DNA of 64,000 nt from Streptomyces sclerotialus. GTDB taxonomy: Bacteria > Actinomycetota > Actinomycetes > Streptomycetales > Streptomycetaceae. Below the pieces are notes generated by a model. The model saw nothing but the letters and a program-made list of their open reading frames with translations, searched no databases and was not told where the DNA came from. Shown here one piece after another: positions 51,455-60,482 of the stretch. The DNA is taken from NCBI RefSeq assembly GCF_040907265.1, contig NZ_JBFOHP010000002.1:7998001-8062000 (forward strand), in the 5' to 3' direction. Position 1 is the first letter of the stretch; every line of letters starts with the position of its first letter. The translations under genes and the position numbers were made by a program.

Positions 51455-52813
51455 TCAGCCGGCACGGACCAGTGTGTCGGCACTCCGCTCGTGCGCGGTG
51501 CCGATCTCGTCGAGTTCGCGGTCGCGGCGGTCGGGGGCGAAGGCGATCGCCGCCATCGCGATCAGCGTGGTCACGATCGCGAAGGCGATCACCATCCACA
51601 GGCTGCCGTCGGCCCACAGGACCATCGCGCCGGCCAGCGCCGGAGTGAAGCCGGCAAGCAGGACCGACGCCATCTGGTACCCGATCGAGATGCCCGAGAA
51701 CCGCACGGCGGTGGGGAACATCTCGCAGTACAGGGCGGGCAGCGGGGCGTAGACCATGGCGTGCCCGAGGGCCAGGAACAGCACCACCCCGGCCACGATC
51801 GCCCACAGCTGACCGGTGTGCACCAGCGCGAAGACCGGCCAGGTGGTGACCACGATCAGCGCACCGCCGGCGAGGAAGGTCCGTACCCGTCCGATGCGGT
51901 CGGACAGCGCTCCGAACACCGGGATCATCGCGATGTTCACCGCCGCGCCGACCATCGACGCCGTCAGGCCGTAACTCTTCGGCGCGCCGAGCGTGGTGGT
52001 GACGTAGGACAGGATGAAGGTGGTGAACAGGTAGTAGTTCCCGGCCTCGGCGAACCGGCCGAAGATGGTGATCAGCAGGGGCTTGCGGTGGTCGCGGAAC
52101 AGGATCGCCGCGGGTGCCTTACGGCGTTCCAGCTCGGCTTCCCTCTTGGCCTTCTCGGCGAGGAAGGCCGGACTCTCGGAGGCACGCAGCCGGATGAAGA
52201 ACCCGACGGACGCGAGCAGGAAGCTGAGCAGGAACGGCACCCGCCAGCCCCACTCCTCGAACGCGTCGCCGGAGATCCACGACGCGAAGGACACCGCGGC
52301 CGTGCCCAGGAGGAGGCCCGCCGACACCCCGATCTGCGGCCAGGAACCGAAGTACCCGCGCCGGGCCCGTGGTGCGTTCTCCACGGCGACGACGGCCGCC
52401 CCGCCCCACTCGCCGCCGACCGCGAAGCCCTGTGCCAGCCGCAGCGCGCACAGCAGCAGCGGTGCCGTCACGCCGATGTGCTGATAGGTCGGCATGACAC
52501 CGATCGCCGTGGTCGCCACCGTCATGATCGAGAACGTCAGGATCAGTGTGGACTTGCGTCCGATCCGGTCCCCGAGATGCCCGGCGACGAACGCGCCGGC
52601 CGGGCGGGCCAGGAAGCCCACGCCGAACGAGGCGAGCGAGACGATCTGCCCGATGCCGGGCGGCAGGTTCGGGAAGAACAGCTGCCCGAACACGAGCGCG
52701 GCGGTGACTCCGTAGACCGTGTACTCGTACCACTCGACGATCGCGCCGATGGTGCCGGACTGCAGTGAGCGACGGCGGACCTGCTCCGGCGTCAGGTGGG
52801 CGGCGGTGGCCAT
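51455..52813 (-). CDS. MFS transporter, metabolite:H+ symporter (MHS) family
   Basis: A 452-residue, 12-helix transporter of the MHS type (shikimate/proline-betaine/citrate-like): SGTIGAIVEWYEYTVYGVTA at the N terminus, FLARPAGAFVAGHLGDRIGR, then LRLAQGFAVGGEWGGAAVVA. The ATG at 52813 follows GGAGATCCC; the longer upstream frame overlaps the neighbouring gene. It lies 41 bases after the histidinol-dehydrogenase-like gene, so it probably imports the substrate of that enzyme. Proton-coupled uptake of a small organic acid or polar metabolite is the family expectation. Confidence 0.9.
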   Translation of the reverse strand: MATAAHLTPEQVRRRSLQSGTIGAIVEWYEYTVYGVTAALVFGQLFFPNLPPGIGQIVSLASFGVGFLARPAGAFVAGHLGDRIGRKSTLILTFSIMTVATTAIGVMPTYQHIGVTAPLLLCALRLAQGFAVGGEWGGAAVVAVENAPRARRGYFGSWPQIGVSAGLLLGTAAVSFASWISGDAFEEWGWRVPFLLSFLLASVGFFIRLRASESPAFLAEKAKREAELERRKAPAAILFRDHRKPLLITIFGRFAEAGNYYLFTTFILSYVTTTLGAPKSYGLTASMVGAAVNIAMIPVFGALSDRIGRVRTFLAGGALIVVTTWPVFALVHTGQLWAIVAGVVLFLALGHAMVYAPLPALYCEMFPTAVRFSGISIGYQMASVLLAGFTPALAGAMVLWADGSLWMVIAFAIVTTLIAMAAIAFAPDRRDRELDEIGTAHERSADTLVRAG

Positions 52814-52854
52814 GGGATCTCCGTTGATCGGGGGAGTGGGGCGAGGCGGCGGCG

Positions 52855-54174
52855 TCAGGCGCGGACGGCCTGGAAGTGGCCGGTCCAGTCCAGCGGGACA
52901 CCGGCGTACTTGGCGGCCCGGACATCGCCGGAGCGGGCATGGCCTTCGAACAGCTCGACGCGGGCCGCCCGTCCGCACAGCACCCCGAGGTCGGCCGACG
53001 CCTGCGGGTCGCGCACCTCCTGGTAGGTGACGGTGCGCAGGTACATGCCCACCCACAGCCCGCCGGTGTAACGGGCGGCGCCGCGCGTCGGCAGCACGTG
53101 GTTGGTGCCGATCACCTTGTCACCGTAGGAGACGCAGGTGCCCTCGCCGAGGAACAGCGCTCCGTAGGCGTGCATCTTGTCCAGCGCCTCGCGCGGGTTC
53201 TCGGTGAGGATCTGCACGTGCTCGTAGGCGAAGCCGTCGGCGACCCGGTACGCCTCGTCGAGGTCGTCGGCCAGGATGATCTGGCCGTGGTCCCGCCAGG
53301 CCGGGCCGGCGATGTCGCCGGTCGGCATGCCGGGCAGGATCTCCTCGATGTGCCGCGCCGTCTCGGTGGCCACGCGCTCGCTGGTGGTCACCAGTACGGC
53401 GGGGGAGTCGGGACCGTGCTCGGCCTGCGAGAGCAGGTCGACGGCGACGACGAACGGGTCGGCGGAGTCGTCGGCCACGACCAGGATCTCCGTGGGACCG
53501 GCGAACAGGTCGATGCCGACCTCACCGAACAGCTGGCGCTTGGCCTCCGCCACGTAGGCGTTGCCCGGCCCCGCCAGCATGTCGACGGGCGCCACCGTCT
53601 CGGTCCCGACGCTCATCGCGGCGATCGCCTGGACACCGCCGAGGATGTAGATCTCGTCCGCGCCGGCCAGGTGCATCGCGGCGACGGTGGCGGCGGGGAT
53701 CTCGCCGCGGATCGGCGGGGTGCAGGCGACGACGCGGGGCACGCCGGCGGCCTTGGCGGTCACGATCGTCATGTGCGCGGAGGCGGTGAGGGGGTACCGG
53801 CCGCCGGGGATGTACGCGCCGACGGACTGGACCGGCACGTGCCGGTGGCCGAGGAACACGCCGGGGGAGGTCTCGACCTCGATCTCCGACATCGACTCCC
53901 GCTGCGCCTCGGCGAAGCCGCGGACGTTGGCCTGGACGGTCTTGATGTCCTCGATGACCTGCGGGTCGAGCGTGCCGATGAGCTCGGCGATCTGCGCGTC
54001 GCCGAGCCGGAAGGACTCCGGCTCCCAGCGGTCGAAGCGCGCCGACAGCTCGCGCACTGCTGCGTCGCCGCGCCGCCGGACGTCGGCGATCAGCTCGCGG
54101 ACGGTCCGCCCGACGGTGTCGTCACCCGAGGGCGCGGTGGACGGGGTGGTGGCGGCCTTGATGGTGCGGGACAC
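52855..54174 (-). CDS. Histidinol-dehydrogenase-like enzyme, catabolic paralogue
   Basis: A 439-residue HisD-fold NAD-dependent dehydrogenase. The GTG at 54174 follows AAAGGAGCTGGGC. Features: VGAYIPGGRYPLTASAHMTI, ILGGVQAIAAMSVGTETVAP, VDMLAGPGNAYVAEAKRQLF, DLFAGPTEILVVADDSADP, LLSQAEHGPDSPAVLVT with the zinc-ligand Gln/His pair, and a late His in LFEGHARSGD. Context is not histidine synthesis but an MHS importer and LacI regulator, so it resembles paralogues such as sulfopropanediol 3-dehydrogenase (HpsN), which oxidise an alcohol twice to an acid. The exact substrate is unproven. Confidence 0.85.
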   Translation of the reverse strand: MSRTIKAATTPSTAPSGDDTVGRTVRELIADVRRRGDAAVRELSARFDRWEPESFRLGDAQIAELIGTLDPQVIEDIKTVQANVRGFAEAQRESMSEIEVETSPGVFLGHRHVPVQSVGAYIPGGRYPLTASAHMTIVTAKAAGVPRVVACTPPIRGEIPAATVAAMHLAGADEIYILGGVQAIAAMSVGTETVAPVDMLAGPGNAYVAEAKRQLFGEVGIDLFAGPTEILVVADDSADPFVVAVDLLSQAEHGPDSPAVLVTTSERVATETARHIEEILPGMPTGDIAGPAWRDHGQIILADDLDEAYRVADGFAYEHVQILTENPREALDKMHAYGALFLGEGTCVSYGDKVIGTNHVLPTRGAARYTGGLWVGMYLRTVTYQEVRDPQASADLGVLCGRAARVELFEGHARSGDVRAAKYAGVPLDWTGHFQAVRA

Positions 54175-54202
54175 GCCCAGCTCCTTTGCTCGCTTGCTCG
54201 CG

Positions 54203-54233
54203 TTGGATACGTATCCAATGGATGCGTATCCAA
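54203..54233. promoter_or_regulatory. Tandem LacI-type operators
   Basis: TTGGATACGTATCCAA (54203-54218) is a perfect 16-bp palindrome; ATGGATGCGTATCCAA (54218-54233) is a second, imperfect copy sharing one base. They lie 29 bases upstream of the HisD-like start and downstream of the LacI gene. The even-length palindrome with central CG is the standard LacI/GalR form. Confidence 0.85.
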
Positions 54234-54341
54234 AGAATGCGAGACGGACCGCTGAGCGGTCAAGGGGTGGGTGTCCGGCTCTTCGGACCAGGGCCGTTTC
54301 CGGCTCTTCGGGCCGGGGAGGCGGGCTGCGGGCCTCGGGAA

Positions 54342-55337
54342 TCAGGCCCGGGCGGTGGTGGAACGCCCGACGAACTCCACCGGCAGGATCTCGTGGCGGG
54401 GCGCCGCGTCCGGGTCGGCCAGCCGTTCCAGCAGCAGTTCCACGCCGACCTGCGCGATGCGCTCCAGCGGCTGGCGCACCGTCGTCAGGTCGATGCGTTC
54501 CCACGCCGACAGCGGCACGTCGTCACAGCCCACCACGCTCAGCTCGCGCGGCACCGCCACGCCCGCCGCCGCCGCAGCGTTGAGCGCCGCGTACGCCATG
54601 ACGTCGTTCTGGCAGAACAGTGCGGTGGGCGGTTCGGCGCGGGAGAGCAGTGCACGCACCGCGTCGTAGGCGGTGTCGTAGTCGTACGCCCCGTCCGTCT
54701 CGGTCAGGGTCACGTCCTCGCCGGCCCGCACCCGTTCCCGGAAGCCGTGGCCGCGTTGCTCCGCCGTACTCGCCCCCGACAGGCCGCACACCATCGCGAT
54801 GCGGCGGTGTCCCAGGTCCAGCAGGTGCTGGGCCGCCAGCCGGCCGGCCGTGACGTTGTCGGCCTCCACCTGGTCGGCCTGGAAACCTTCGAGGGTGCGG
54901 TGGCACAGTACGAGGGGAATCCCGTGTCCCCGGATGCGGTGCGCCAGCGGGTCGTCCCGCACGGCCGAGGTGAACACCACGCCGTCCACGCCCTCGCGCC
55001 GCAGCAGCGCCAGGCCCTCCTCGGCGGTCATCACGTCCGTCACCAGCGACAGGCGCAGGCCCTGCCCGTGCAGTACCCGCTCCATCGCCTTGACCATCAC
55101 CGGGTAGAACGGGTTCGTCAGATCCCGGATGACCACTCCGATGAGCCCCGAGCGGGCGCCCACCAGGCTGCGCGCCGCCTGGCTGGGCTGGAAGTCGTAC
55201 TTGGCCACCACTTCGAGCACCCGCCGCCGGGTCTCGGGGGCCACGCTCCCGCCGTTGAGGACGCGGGACACGGTCGACTGGGCCACACCCGCCTCACGGG
55301 CGATCTGCACGCTCGTGACGGTCGGTCGCCGTGCCAT
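54342..55337 (-). CDS. LacI family transcriptional regulator
   Basis: A 331-residue repressor: HTH and hinge helix in SVQIAREAGVAQSTVSRVLN and PSQAARSLVGARSG, then a type I binding-protein effector domain (LIGVVIRDLTNPFYPVMVKA; LSVVGCDDVPLSAWERIDLT; TTVRQPLERIAQVGVELL). The ATG at 55337 is chosen over 55370 because GGAGGTGAAGGG precedes it. It is upstream of, and in the same direction as, the dehydrogenase and transporter genes, and two palindromes in between are its probable operators. The inducer is likely the transported substrate or a derivative. Confidence 0.92.
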   Translation of the reverse strand: MARRPTVTSVQIAREAGVAQSTVSRVLNGGSVAPETRRRVLEVVAKYDFQPSQAARSLVGARSGLIGVVIRDLTNPFYPVMVKAMERVLHGQGLRLSLVTDVMTAEEGLALLRREGVDGVVFTSAVRDDPLAHRIRGHGIPLVLCHRTLEGFQADQVEADNVTAGRLAAQHLLDLGHRRIAMVCGLSGASTAEQRGHGFRERVRAGEDVTLTETDGAYDYDTAYDAVRALLSRAEPPTALFCQNDVMAYAALNAAAAAGVAVPRELSVVGCDDVPLSAWERIDLTTVRQPLERIAQVGVELLLERLADPDAAPRHEILPVEFVGRSTTARA

Positions 55338-55406
55338 GGGTCCCTTCACCTCCGGGTGGTGTCGGAGCAAGGATACCGACCACTCCGGAGGCGCTCGGGC
55401 CAGTGG

Positions 55407-55745
55407 TCACCTGAACTCGACGGTGACCCGTCCGACCCCCTGCCCGGGGAGGTTGCTCGGGCAGTCGGCCTGGGTCTGCGCCCGCTCGCCGGGCACGAGG
55501 GTCACCCAGCTCGAGTACTGGTCCACGGCCAGGCCGCATACGACGTGGACGCGGAAATCGCCCGGCGCGGTACCGGTGTTGGTGCACCGGCCCGCGCCGC
55601 GGGTGCCGTTGAGCTGCGTCTCGGTCATGCAGTCGAAGCGCGGTGCCGCCTGGGCGGGGGCGGCGGCAGCGGCCGTGACGAGTGTGGTCGCGCCGGTCAG
55701 GAAACCGGCGACCAGCAGACTGTGGAGGCGCTTACGCGTGCTCAC
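55407..55745 (-). CDS. Small secreted protein, unknown
   Basis: A 112-residue protein starting at GTG 55745 (GGGGAG upstream). A clear signal peptide (RKRLHSLLVAGFLTGATTLV, cleavage near AQA-AP) is followed by about 75 residues with four or five Cys (FDCMTETQ, GRCTNTG, HVVCGLAV, QADCPSN), likely two disulfides in a beta-sandwich. No enzyme motif. The function is not recognisable from the sequence. Confidence 0.75.
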   Translation of the reverse strand: MSTRKRLHSLLVAGFLTGATTLVTAAAAAPAQAAPRFDCMTETQLNGTRGAGRCTNTGTAPGDFRVHVVCGLAVDQYSSWVTLVPGERAQTQADCPSNLPGQGVGRVTVEFR

Positions 55746-55954
55746 GATTCTCCCCGTTTCTTTGAGTGGGCATGACAGCTGAGAGTGCGCATGCCGGCTG
55801 AGGGTGTGCATGACAGCCGAGGTGCTGCGTCCTCAGTATCGGCAGGCGCCGCAACCCGCGGCCAGAGTTCATTGATTCGTATGGCCATGGCATTCATAAG
55901 GGGCCGCTTATCGTCCGGGGCGCGCCGCCTCGCGGGCGCCGCCGTGTCACACCC

Positions 55955-55993
55955 TTGACACGCTCATGACCGACGCTTGTATGGTCTAGTCCA
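55955..55993 (+). promoter_or_regulatory. Promoter with DasR-like box for the LPMO-chitinase genes
   Basis: TTGACA at 55955-55960 with TTGTAT (55977-55982) or TATGGT (55980-55985) as the -10 box. Overlapping it is TGGTCTAGTCCA (55982-55993), which differs by one base from the Streptomyces dre core TGGTCTAGACCA, bound by DasR, the GlcNAc-responsive repressor. The leader to the LPMO start is about 180 bases. Confidence 0.75.
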
Positions 55994-56177
55994 AAGAACT
56001 CGCCGTTCCGAAAGGGGAGTTGCTCCCGTTCCTGGGAGCGCTCCTGACCTGCGTGGACGGTGAGAGCGCGTTACCTTCGCGCCTCTTGGCCCCACCCAAC
56101 GAGAGGCCGGCCCGTCGCATGCGGTCTCCCCACACGGCCGTGCGTGTCCGGGAAGGCCTGATGTGAAGGAGTTCCGC

Positions 56178-56696
56178 ATGCACGCCACCAGGAAGACGGC
56201 TGCCTTCATCGGTGCCGCCCTCGCCCCCGTCCTCGCCGTGAGCCTCCCCGCCGGATCGGCGAGTGCCCACGGCTACATCTCCGACCCGCCCAGCCGTCAG
56301 GCGCAGTGTGCCGCGGGCACGGTGTCCTGCGGGGACATCACGTACGAGCCGCAGAGCGTCGAGGGCCCCAAGGGCCTGACCAGCTGCAGCGGCGGCAACA
56401 GCCGGTTCGCCGAGCTGGACGACGACAGCAAGGGCTGGACCGTCACGCCTGTGCCGAAGAACACGACGTTCTCGTGGAAGCTCACCGCGCGCCACTCGAC
56501 CAGCACCTGGGAGTACTACGTCGGCGGCCGGCGGATCGCCCTGTTCGACGACGGCGGCGCCAAGCCGGGCGAGGTCGTGAACCACCAGGTCGACTTCGGC
56601 GGCCTCAGCGGCAAGCAGAAGGTGCTGGCCGTCTGGAACGTGGCCGACACCGACAACGCCTTCTACGCCTGCATCGACGTCAACGTCGGCGGCTGA
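56178..56696 (+). CDS. AA10 lytic polysaccharide monooxygenase (chitin-active type)
   Basis: A 172-residue secreted copper enzyme. The ATG at 56178 follows AAGGAGTTCCGC. The signal peptide ends at SASA and the mature protein begins with His31 (HGYISDPPSRQ), the first copper-brace histidine; His106 in LTARHSTSTWEYY is the second, and Phe in NAFYACIDV is the axial residue. Compact single-domain form without a carbohydrate-binding module. It oxidatively cleaves crystalline chitin and is placed 49 bases before a chitinase, under a DasR-like box. Confidence 0.93.
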   Translation: MHATRKTAAFIGAALAPVLAVSLPAGSASAHGYISDPPSRQAQCAAGTVSCGDITYEPQSVEGPKGLTSCSGGNSRFAELDDDSKGWTVTPVPKNTTFSWKLTARHSTSTWEYYVGGRRIALFDDGGAKPGEVVNHQVDFGGLSGKQKVLAVWNVADTDNAFYACIDVNVGG

Positions 56697-56745
56697 CAGG
56701 CGCTGTGCGCCGCCACCCCCACCTCACCCCCGCAGGAGTCACACC

Positions 56746-57489
56746 GTGCATCGCCGCATACTCGGACTGCTGACCGCCACCAGCGCGGCCGCCGCTCTCT
56801 GCACCCTGACACTCGCCCCGACGGCCTCCGCCCAGAAGGCCGACAAGACCGACAAGGCCGTCGCTGCCGCGGAATTCGTGGTCAGCGAGGCCCAGTTCAA
56901 CCAGATGTTCCCGAACCGGAACCCCTTCTACACGTACAGCGGCCTCACCGCCGCGCTCAGCGCGTACCCCGGCTTCAGCAACACCGGCAGCGACACGGTG
57001 AAGAAGCAGGAGGCCGCCGCCTTCCTCGCCAACGTCAGTCACGAGACCGGCGGGCTGGTCCACATCGTCGAGCAGAACGAGGCCAATTACCCGCACTACT
57101 GCGACACCACGCAGCCCTACGGCTGCCCGGCCGGCAACGACAAGTACTACGGCCGCGGTCCCATCCAGCTCAGCTGGAACTTCAACTACAAGACGGCGGG
57201 CGACGCCCTCGGCATCGACCTGCTCAACAACCCCGACCTGGTGCAGAACGACGCGGCCGTCGCCTGGAAGACCGGCCTGTGGTACTGGAACACCCAGAAG
57301 GGGCCCGGCACCATGACGCCGCACGACGCCATCGTCAACGGCGCCGGATTCGGCGAGACCATCCGCGCCATCAACGGCAGCCTGGAGTGCAACGGCGGGA
57401 ACCCGGGGCAGGTCCAGAGCCGGATCGACAACTACCGGCGCTTCACCCAGGCCCTGGGTGTCGAACCAGGCGGCAACCTCAGCTGCTGA
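56746..57489 (+). CDS. GH19 chitinase, secreted single-domain
   Basis: A 247-residue family-19 endochitinase. The GTG at 56746 follows AGGAGTCACACC. Signal peptide to about residue 29 (APTASA-QK), then the catalytic domain: FVVSEAQFNQMFPNRNPFYT, catalytic Glu in ANVSHETGGL and the second acid in VEQNEANYPHYC, then KYYGRGPIQLSWNFNYK and the C-terminal disulfide region. It lacks the N-terminal chitin-binding module that many Streptomyces GH19 enzymes carry. It works with the adjoining LPMO in chitin breakdown. Confidence 0.94.
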   Translation: MHRRILGLLTATSAAAALCTLTLAPTASAQKADKTDKAVAAAEFVVSEAQFNQMFPNRNPFYTYSGLTAALSAYPGFSNTGSDTVKKQEAAAFLANVSHETGGLVHIVEQNEANYPHYCDTTQPYGCPAGNDKYYGRGPIQLSWNFNYKTAGDALGIDLLNNPDLVQNDAAVAWKTGLWYWNTQKGPGTMTPHDAIVNGAGFGETIRAINGSLECNGGNPGQVQSRIDNYRRFTQALGVEPGGNLSC

Positions 57490-57506
57490 TCCCGCACTAC
57501 GCCCGT

Positions 57507-57538
57507 CCCGCCGGCCGCCCGGGGAGGTGGCCGGCGGG
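57507..57538. terminator. Hairpin after the chitinase gene
   Basis: CCCGCCGGCC (57507-57516) pairs with GGCCGGCGGG (57529-57538), a perfect 10-bp stem. It lies between convergent chitinase and GNAT genes and can serve both directions. Confidence 0.8.
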
Positions 57539-57557
57539 CGGTTGTGCGTGCGCACGG

Positions 57558-58391
57558 TCACGAATTGACGGCGTGTTCGGTGAACCGGCCGCAGGAGCGG
57601 AAGCCCAGGCGGTGGTAGACGGGTTCGCCGTCCGCTGACGCCTGCAGGACCGCGATGCGGTGGTTCCGGCGACGGGCGGTGTGCAGGGCGGCGAGGGTCA
57701 TGGCACCGCCGTAGCCGCGTCGGCGGTGGGTGGTCAGGGTGGAAATGTTGTAGACCCCGGCGACCTGTGCGTGGAGGAAGACCTCGGCCGAGCAGACCGC
57801 GCTGCCCGCGACGTAGCCGACCAGGTAGCGGGCCGGGCAGTCGGGGGCGAGAGCCTGCGGAGCGGCCTGGCGGAAGAAGCGGCGTACGGTTTCGGCGGGC
57901 GGATCCCAGTTGGCCGCGAGCACGGTGGCGTAGTCGGAGAGTTCCTGCGGTGTGGACACCGGGCGGATCTCCAGCCCGTCCGCGTGCGGTGGGGGAAGGG
58001 TGTCCGGCAGTTCGGCCCACATGGCCGTCTCTTGTTCCGAGGCCGGCAGGCCGGCAGCCACCAGGCGGGCGGACAGCTCCGCCGGTGCGGAGGCCGGCCC
58101 CACCCACCAGGAGAAGGGGCGGCCGGTGGCGGCCAGCGTGCGTACCGTCTCGGCGATCCGAGTCCGGGCGGTGCCCGGTGTGAACCGGGCCGCCGCGACG
58201 ATGTTGAACGTGTCGTCGGCGAGGCCGCTGTCGGCGACCAGGAGATCGTCGGTCTCCAGGACGCTCGCGCCCTGCATGGGCCGGTGCAGGTGACACGCGT
58301 GCTCGGCCAGGTTCCGCTCCATCCTGGCCAACAGATCGCCACTGCCGCGGAACGGTGTCTTCGCTGGCTCCATGCCGATCGATCCCCTCAT
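57558..58391 (-). CDS. GNAT N-acetyltransferase
   Basis: About 277 residues, with an N-terminal extra domain (about 1-140) followed by a GNAT domain: [20 protein letters not shown] is the acetyl-CoA loop region and [12 protein letters not shown] the closing strand. The ATG at 58391 follows CCGGAGCAAC; 58373 is an in-frame alternative. The double-domain form is common in Streptomyces; substrate unknown. Convergent with the chitinase. Confidence 0.85.
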   Translation of the reverse strand: MRGSIGMEPAKTPFRGSGDLLARMERNLAEHACHLHRPMQGASVLETDDLLVADSGLADDTFNIVAAARFTPGTARTRIAETVRTLAATGRPFSWWVGPASAPAELSARLVAAGLPASEQETAMWAELPDTLPPPHADGLEIRPVSTPQELSDYATVLAANWDPPAETVRRFFRQAAPQALAPDCPARYLVGYVAGSAVCSAEVFLHAQVAGVYNISTLTTHRRRGYGGAMTLAALHTARRRNHRIAVLQASADGEPVYHRLGFRSCGRFTEHAVNS

Positions 58392-58870
58392 GTTGCTCCG
58401 GTCCGTCGGCACCATTCTCCCGTGCGGGGCAGACGGTCCTGGCCTCACACGGGAGCACCTTTCTTCAAGGCGACGACGTCGCGCACCTCCTTGTTTCATA
58501 TGAGGCAACCTCCATCGTAATGCGCAACAGGATGGGATGGCCGGGAAGGGCTGTCAAGGGGGCGACGGGAGAGTTGCACGAGCTTCCGCGGTCGGTCTTG
58601 ACGACGGCGAAGTCTCAGTGTTCCGTTGCGTAGGCAGAAACGGAGTTCTCAGAGCGCAACAGAACGCTTAGGCGTGAGCCCGTCCCGTGACGGCGCCACC
58701 AGGACGGCCTTCGGTCAGCTCGTCAGCCCGTGTCACCGCGGCACGGCGCTGTGCCATGCCGTGCCGCGAACGGTGGATGCCCCTCAGCAGTGCTGGGGAC
58801 GCATCCACCGCCTGGTGCTGTCCCGGAGTGCGTGCCGCGCGGCCCACAGTCCCCCAGCCCGGGAGGTCAC
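58392..58870. promoter_or_regulatory. Leader region of the MFS gene with GCAAC-type operators
   Basis: This 479-bp gap has no gene. It holds TGCGCAACA at 58521-58529 and a long inverted repeat, GTTCCGTTGCG (58620-58630) with CGCAACAGAAC (58655-58665), matching at 10 of 11 positions. The same GTTGCG/CGCAAC words recur before the Rieske gene, suggesting a shared regulator for the MFS and Rieske-serine units. The rest shows nothing I recognise. Confidence 0.6.
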
Positions 58871-60286
58871 ATGTCGATCCGTGCCATCGACGAGGCGCCA
58901 CTGAACCGGTTCCACCGAAAACTCACCTGGGCCTGCGCCGGCGGGCCTTTCCTGGACGGCTACCTGCTCAGCATCATCGGCGTCGCGCTGATCGGCATGA
59001 GTAACGAGCTGCACCTGACCACGGCTGACGAGAGCCTCATCGGCGCGGCCGCCCTGGTCGGTATCTTCATCGGCGGCCTGTGCTTCGGTGCCGTCACCGA
59101 CAAACTCGGCCGCGAGGCGATGTACACCATCGACCTGGCGGTGCTGGTCGGCGGATCCGTACTGTCGGTGTTCGCCACCGAGACCTGGCAGTTCGTCATC
59201 CTGCGCTTCATCCTCGGCATCGCCATCGGCGCCGACTATCCGATCGCCACGTCCTTGCTGGCCGAATGGGTGCCGAACAAACACCGCGGCCGGCTGCTCG
59301 GCGTCCTCATCCTCGCCTGGTACGTCGGCGCGGCGGCCGCCTACGTGGTCGGTTACGTCATGGCCGAGCTCGGCGGCGCCGGCACCTGGCGCTGGATGCT
59401 CGCCTCCGGTGCCGTACTCAGCGCCCTGATCCTGCTGTTGCGCGTCGGCACGCCCGAATCGCCACTGTGGCTGGTGAACAAGGGCCGTACCGACGACGCC
59501 CAGAAAGCGATCAAACGCGCGCTGGGCCACACCGTTCCGGTCGATGAACTGCTCGCGGCCTCAGCGGCCGAGCAGTCCGTGGTCCAGCAGCGGTTCCGCG
59601 ACCTGTTCCAGGGCACCTACCTGCGGCGGACGCTGTTCTGCGGACTGTTCTACATGTGTCAGATCACGCCGATGTTCGCCCTGCTCACCTTCGGCCCCAC
59701 CATCCTGGGCTCCTTCGGCCTGAGCGAGGGCAACGCCGGTAACCTGGGCTCGGCCTTGATCAGCATCGTGTTCGTCCTGGGCTGTATCCCCGCGCTGCGC
59801 ATGGTGGACCGCATCGGCCGCCGTCCCGTCATCATCTGGTCGTTCGCTCTGATGGCGGTTCCGCTGGCAGTGCTCGGCGGCGGTTCCTCCGTGCCGTTCG
59901 CGCTGGTCATCGTCTGTTTCTGTGCCTACGCCCTGTTCTCCGGCGGGCCCACGGTGCTGGAGTGGACGTACCCCAACGAGCTCTTCCCGACCGGCATCCG
60001 GGCCACCGCCGGCGGTGTGGCCACCTCGATCAGCCGCCTGGGCGCCGCCGCCGGCACCTATCTGCTGCCGATCTCCCTCAGCCGGCTGGGTATCGGCCCG
60101 ACCATGCTGATCGGCGCCGGCATCACCCTGGTGGGCTGGCTGGTCTCCGTGCTCTGGGCCGAGGAGACGCGAGGCCGCACCCTGGCGGAGACCAGTGCCC
60201 TCCCCGGTGTGCAGCCCCAGCAGACCGCGCGGTCCGGCGGGGAGCGCCGTGCCGACGTGACGGGAGGCAGTGCCGACCGTTCCTGA
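58871..60286 (+). CDS. MFS transporter, sugar/aromatic-acid porter type
   Basis: A 471-residue, 12-helix transporter; the ATG at 58871 follows GGGAGGTCAC. Family marks: GGPFLDGYLLSIIGVALIGM, FGAVTDKLGREAMYTIDLAV, LAEWVPNKHRGRLLGVLI and late PNELFPTGIRATAGGVATSI, typical of sugar porters and related acid transporters. The cytoplasmic loop (about 200-245) includes PESPLWLVNKGR. It ends in a strong terminator, so it is transcribed alone, but its operators resemble those of the downstream Rieske-serine-lyase unit, which suggests import of a substrate used there. Confidence 0.9.
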   Translation: MSIRAIDEAPLNRFHRKLTWACAGGPFLDGYLLSIIGVALIGMSNELHLTTADESLIGAAALVGIFIGGLCFGAVTDKLGREAMYTIDLAVLVGGSVLSVFATETWQFVILRFILGIAIGADYPIATSLLAEWVPNKHRGRLLGVLILAWYVGAAAAYVVGYVMAELGGAGTWRWMLASGAVLSALILLLRVGTPESPLWLVNKGRTDDAQKAIKRALGHTVPVDELLAASAAEQSVVQQRFRDLFQGTYLRRTLFCGLFYMCQITPMFALLTFGPTILGSFGLSEGNAGNLGSALISIVFVLGCIPALRMVDRIGRRPVIIWSFALMAVPLAVLGGGSSVPFALVIVCFCAYALFSGGPTVLEWTYPNELFPTGIRATAGGVATSISRLGAAAGTYLLPISLSRLGIGPTMLIGAGITLVGWLVSVLWAEETRGRTLAETSALPGVQPQQTARSGGERRADVTGGSADRS

Positions 60287-60316
60287 CGGCGTCCTGGCCG
60301 CCGCACGGCGGAGATG

Positions 60317-60354
60317 CGCAGCTGACCGGCCTCTTCGGAGGCCGGTCAGCTGCG
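60317..60354 (+). terminator. Strong hairpin terminator after the MFS gene
   Basis: Perfect 16-bp stem (CGCAGCTGACCGGCCT with its complement) closed by a CTTCGG tetraloop-type loop and followed by TTT. Confidence 0.92.
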
Positions 60355-60422
60355 TTTCGAGGTCCTCGATCAGAACTTTGCAGGTCATCGATGGCGCTCC
60401 ACTGTGTGGGGACCTGGTGCCA

Positions 60423-60460
60423 TGTTGCGTATTGAGCTACCCATCTCTTAATGCGCAACA
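60423..60460. promoter_or_regulatory. Operator candidate TGTTGCG-N24-CGCAACA
   Basis: Perfect 7-bp arms far apart, each extended as TGTTGCGTA and TGCGCAACA. The same words occur before the MFS gene (58521-58529, 58620-58665) and again at 60575-60583 (TGTTGCGTA). This looks like repeated half-sites for one regulator, perhaps of the IclR or GntR type. Confidence 0.6.
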
Positions 60461-60482
60461 GGGAAACGTGAGCGCGGCTCTG

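Noticed and set aside
54203..54233. Reading the palindromes as a terminator of the LacI gene
   Set aside because: Stem length, central CG and duplication fit LacI operators better, and they lie next to the HisD-like start.
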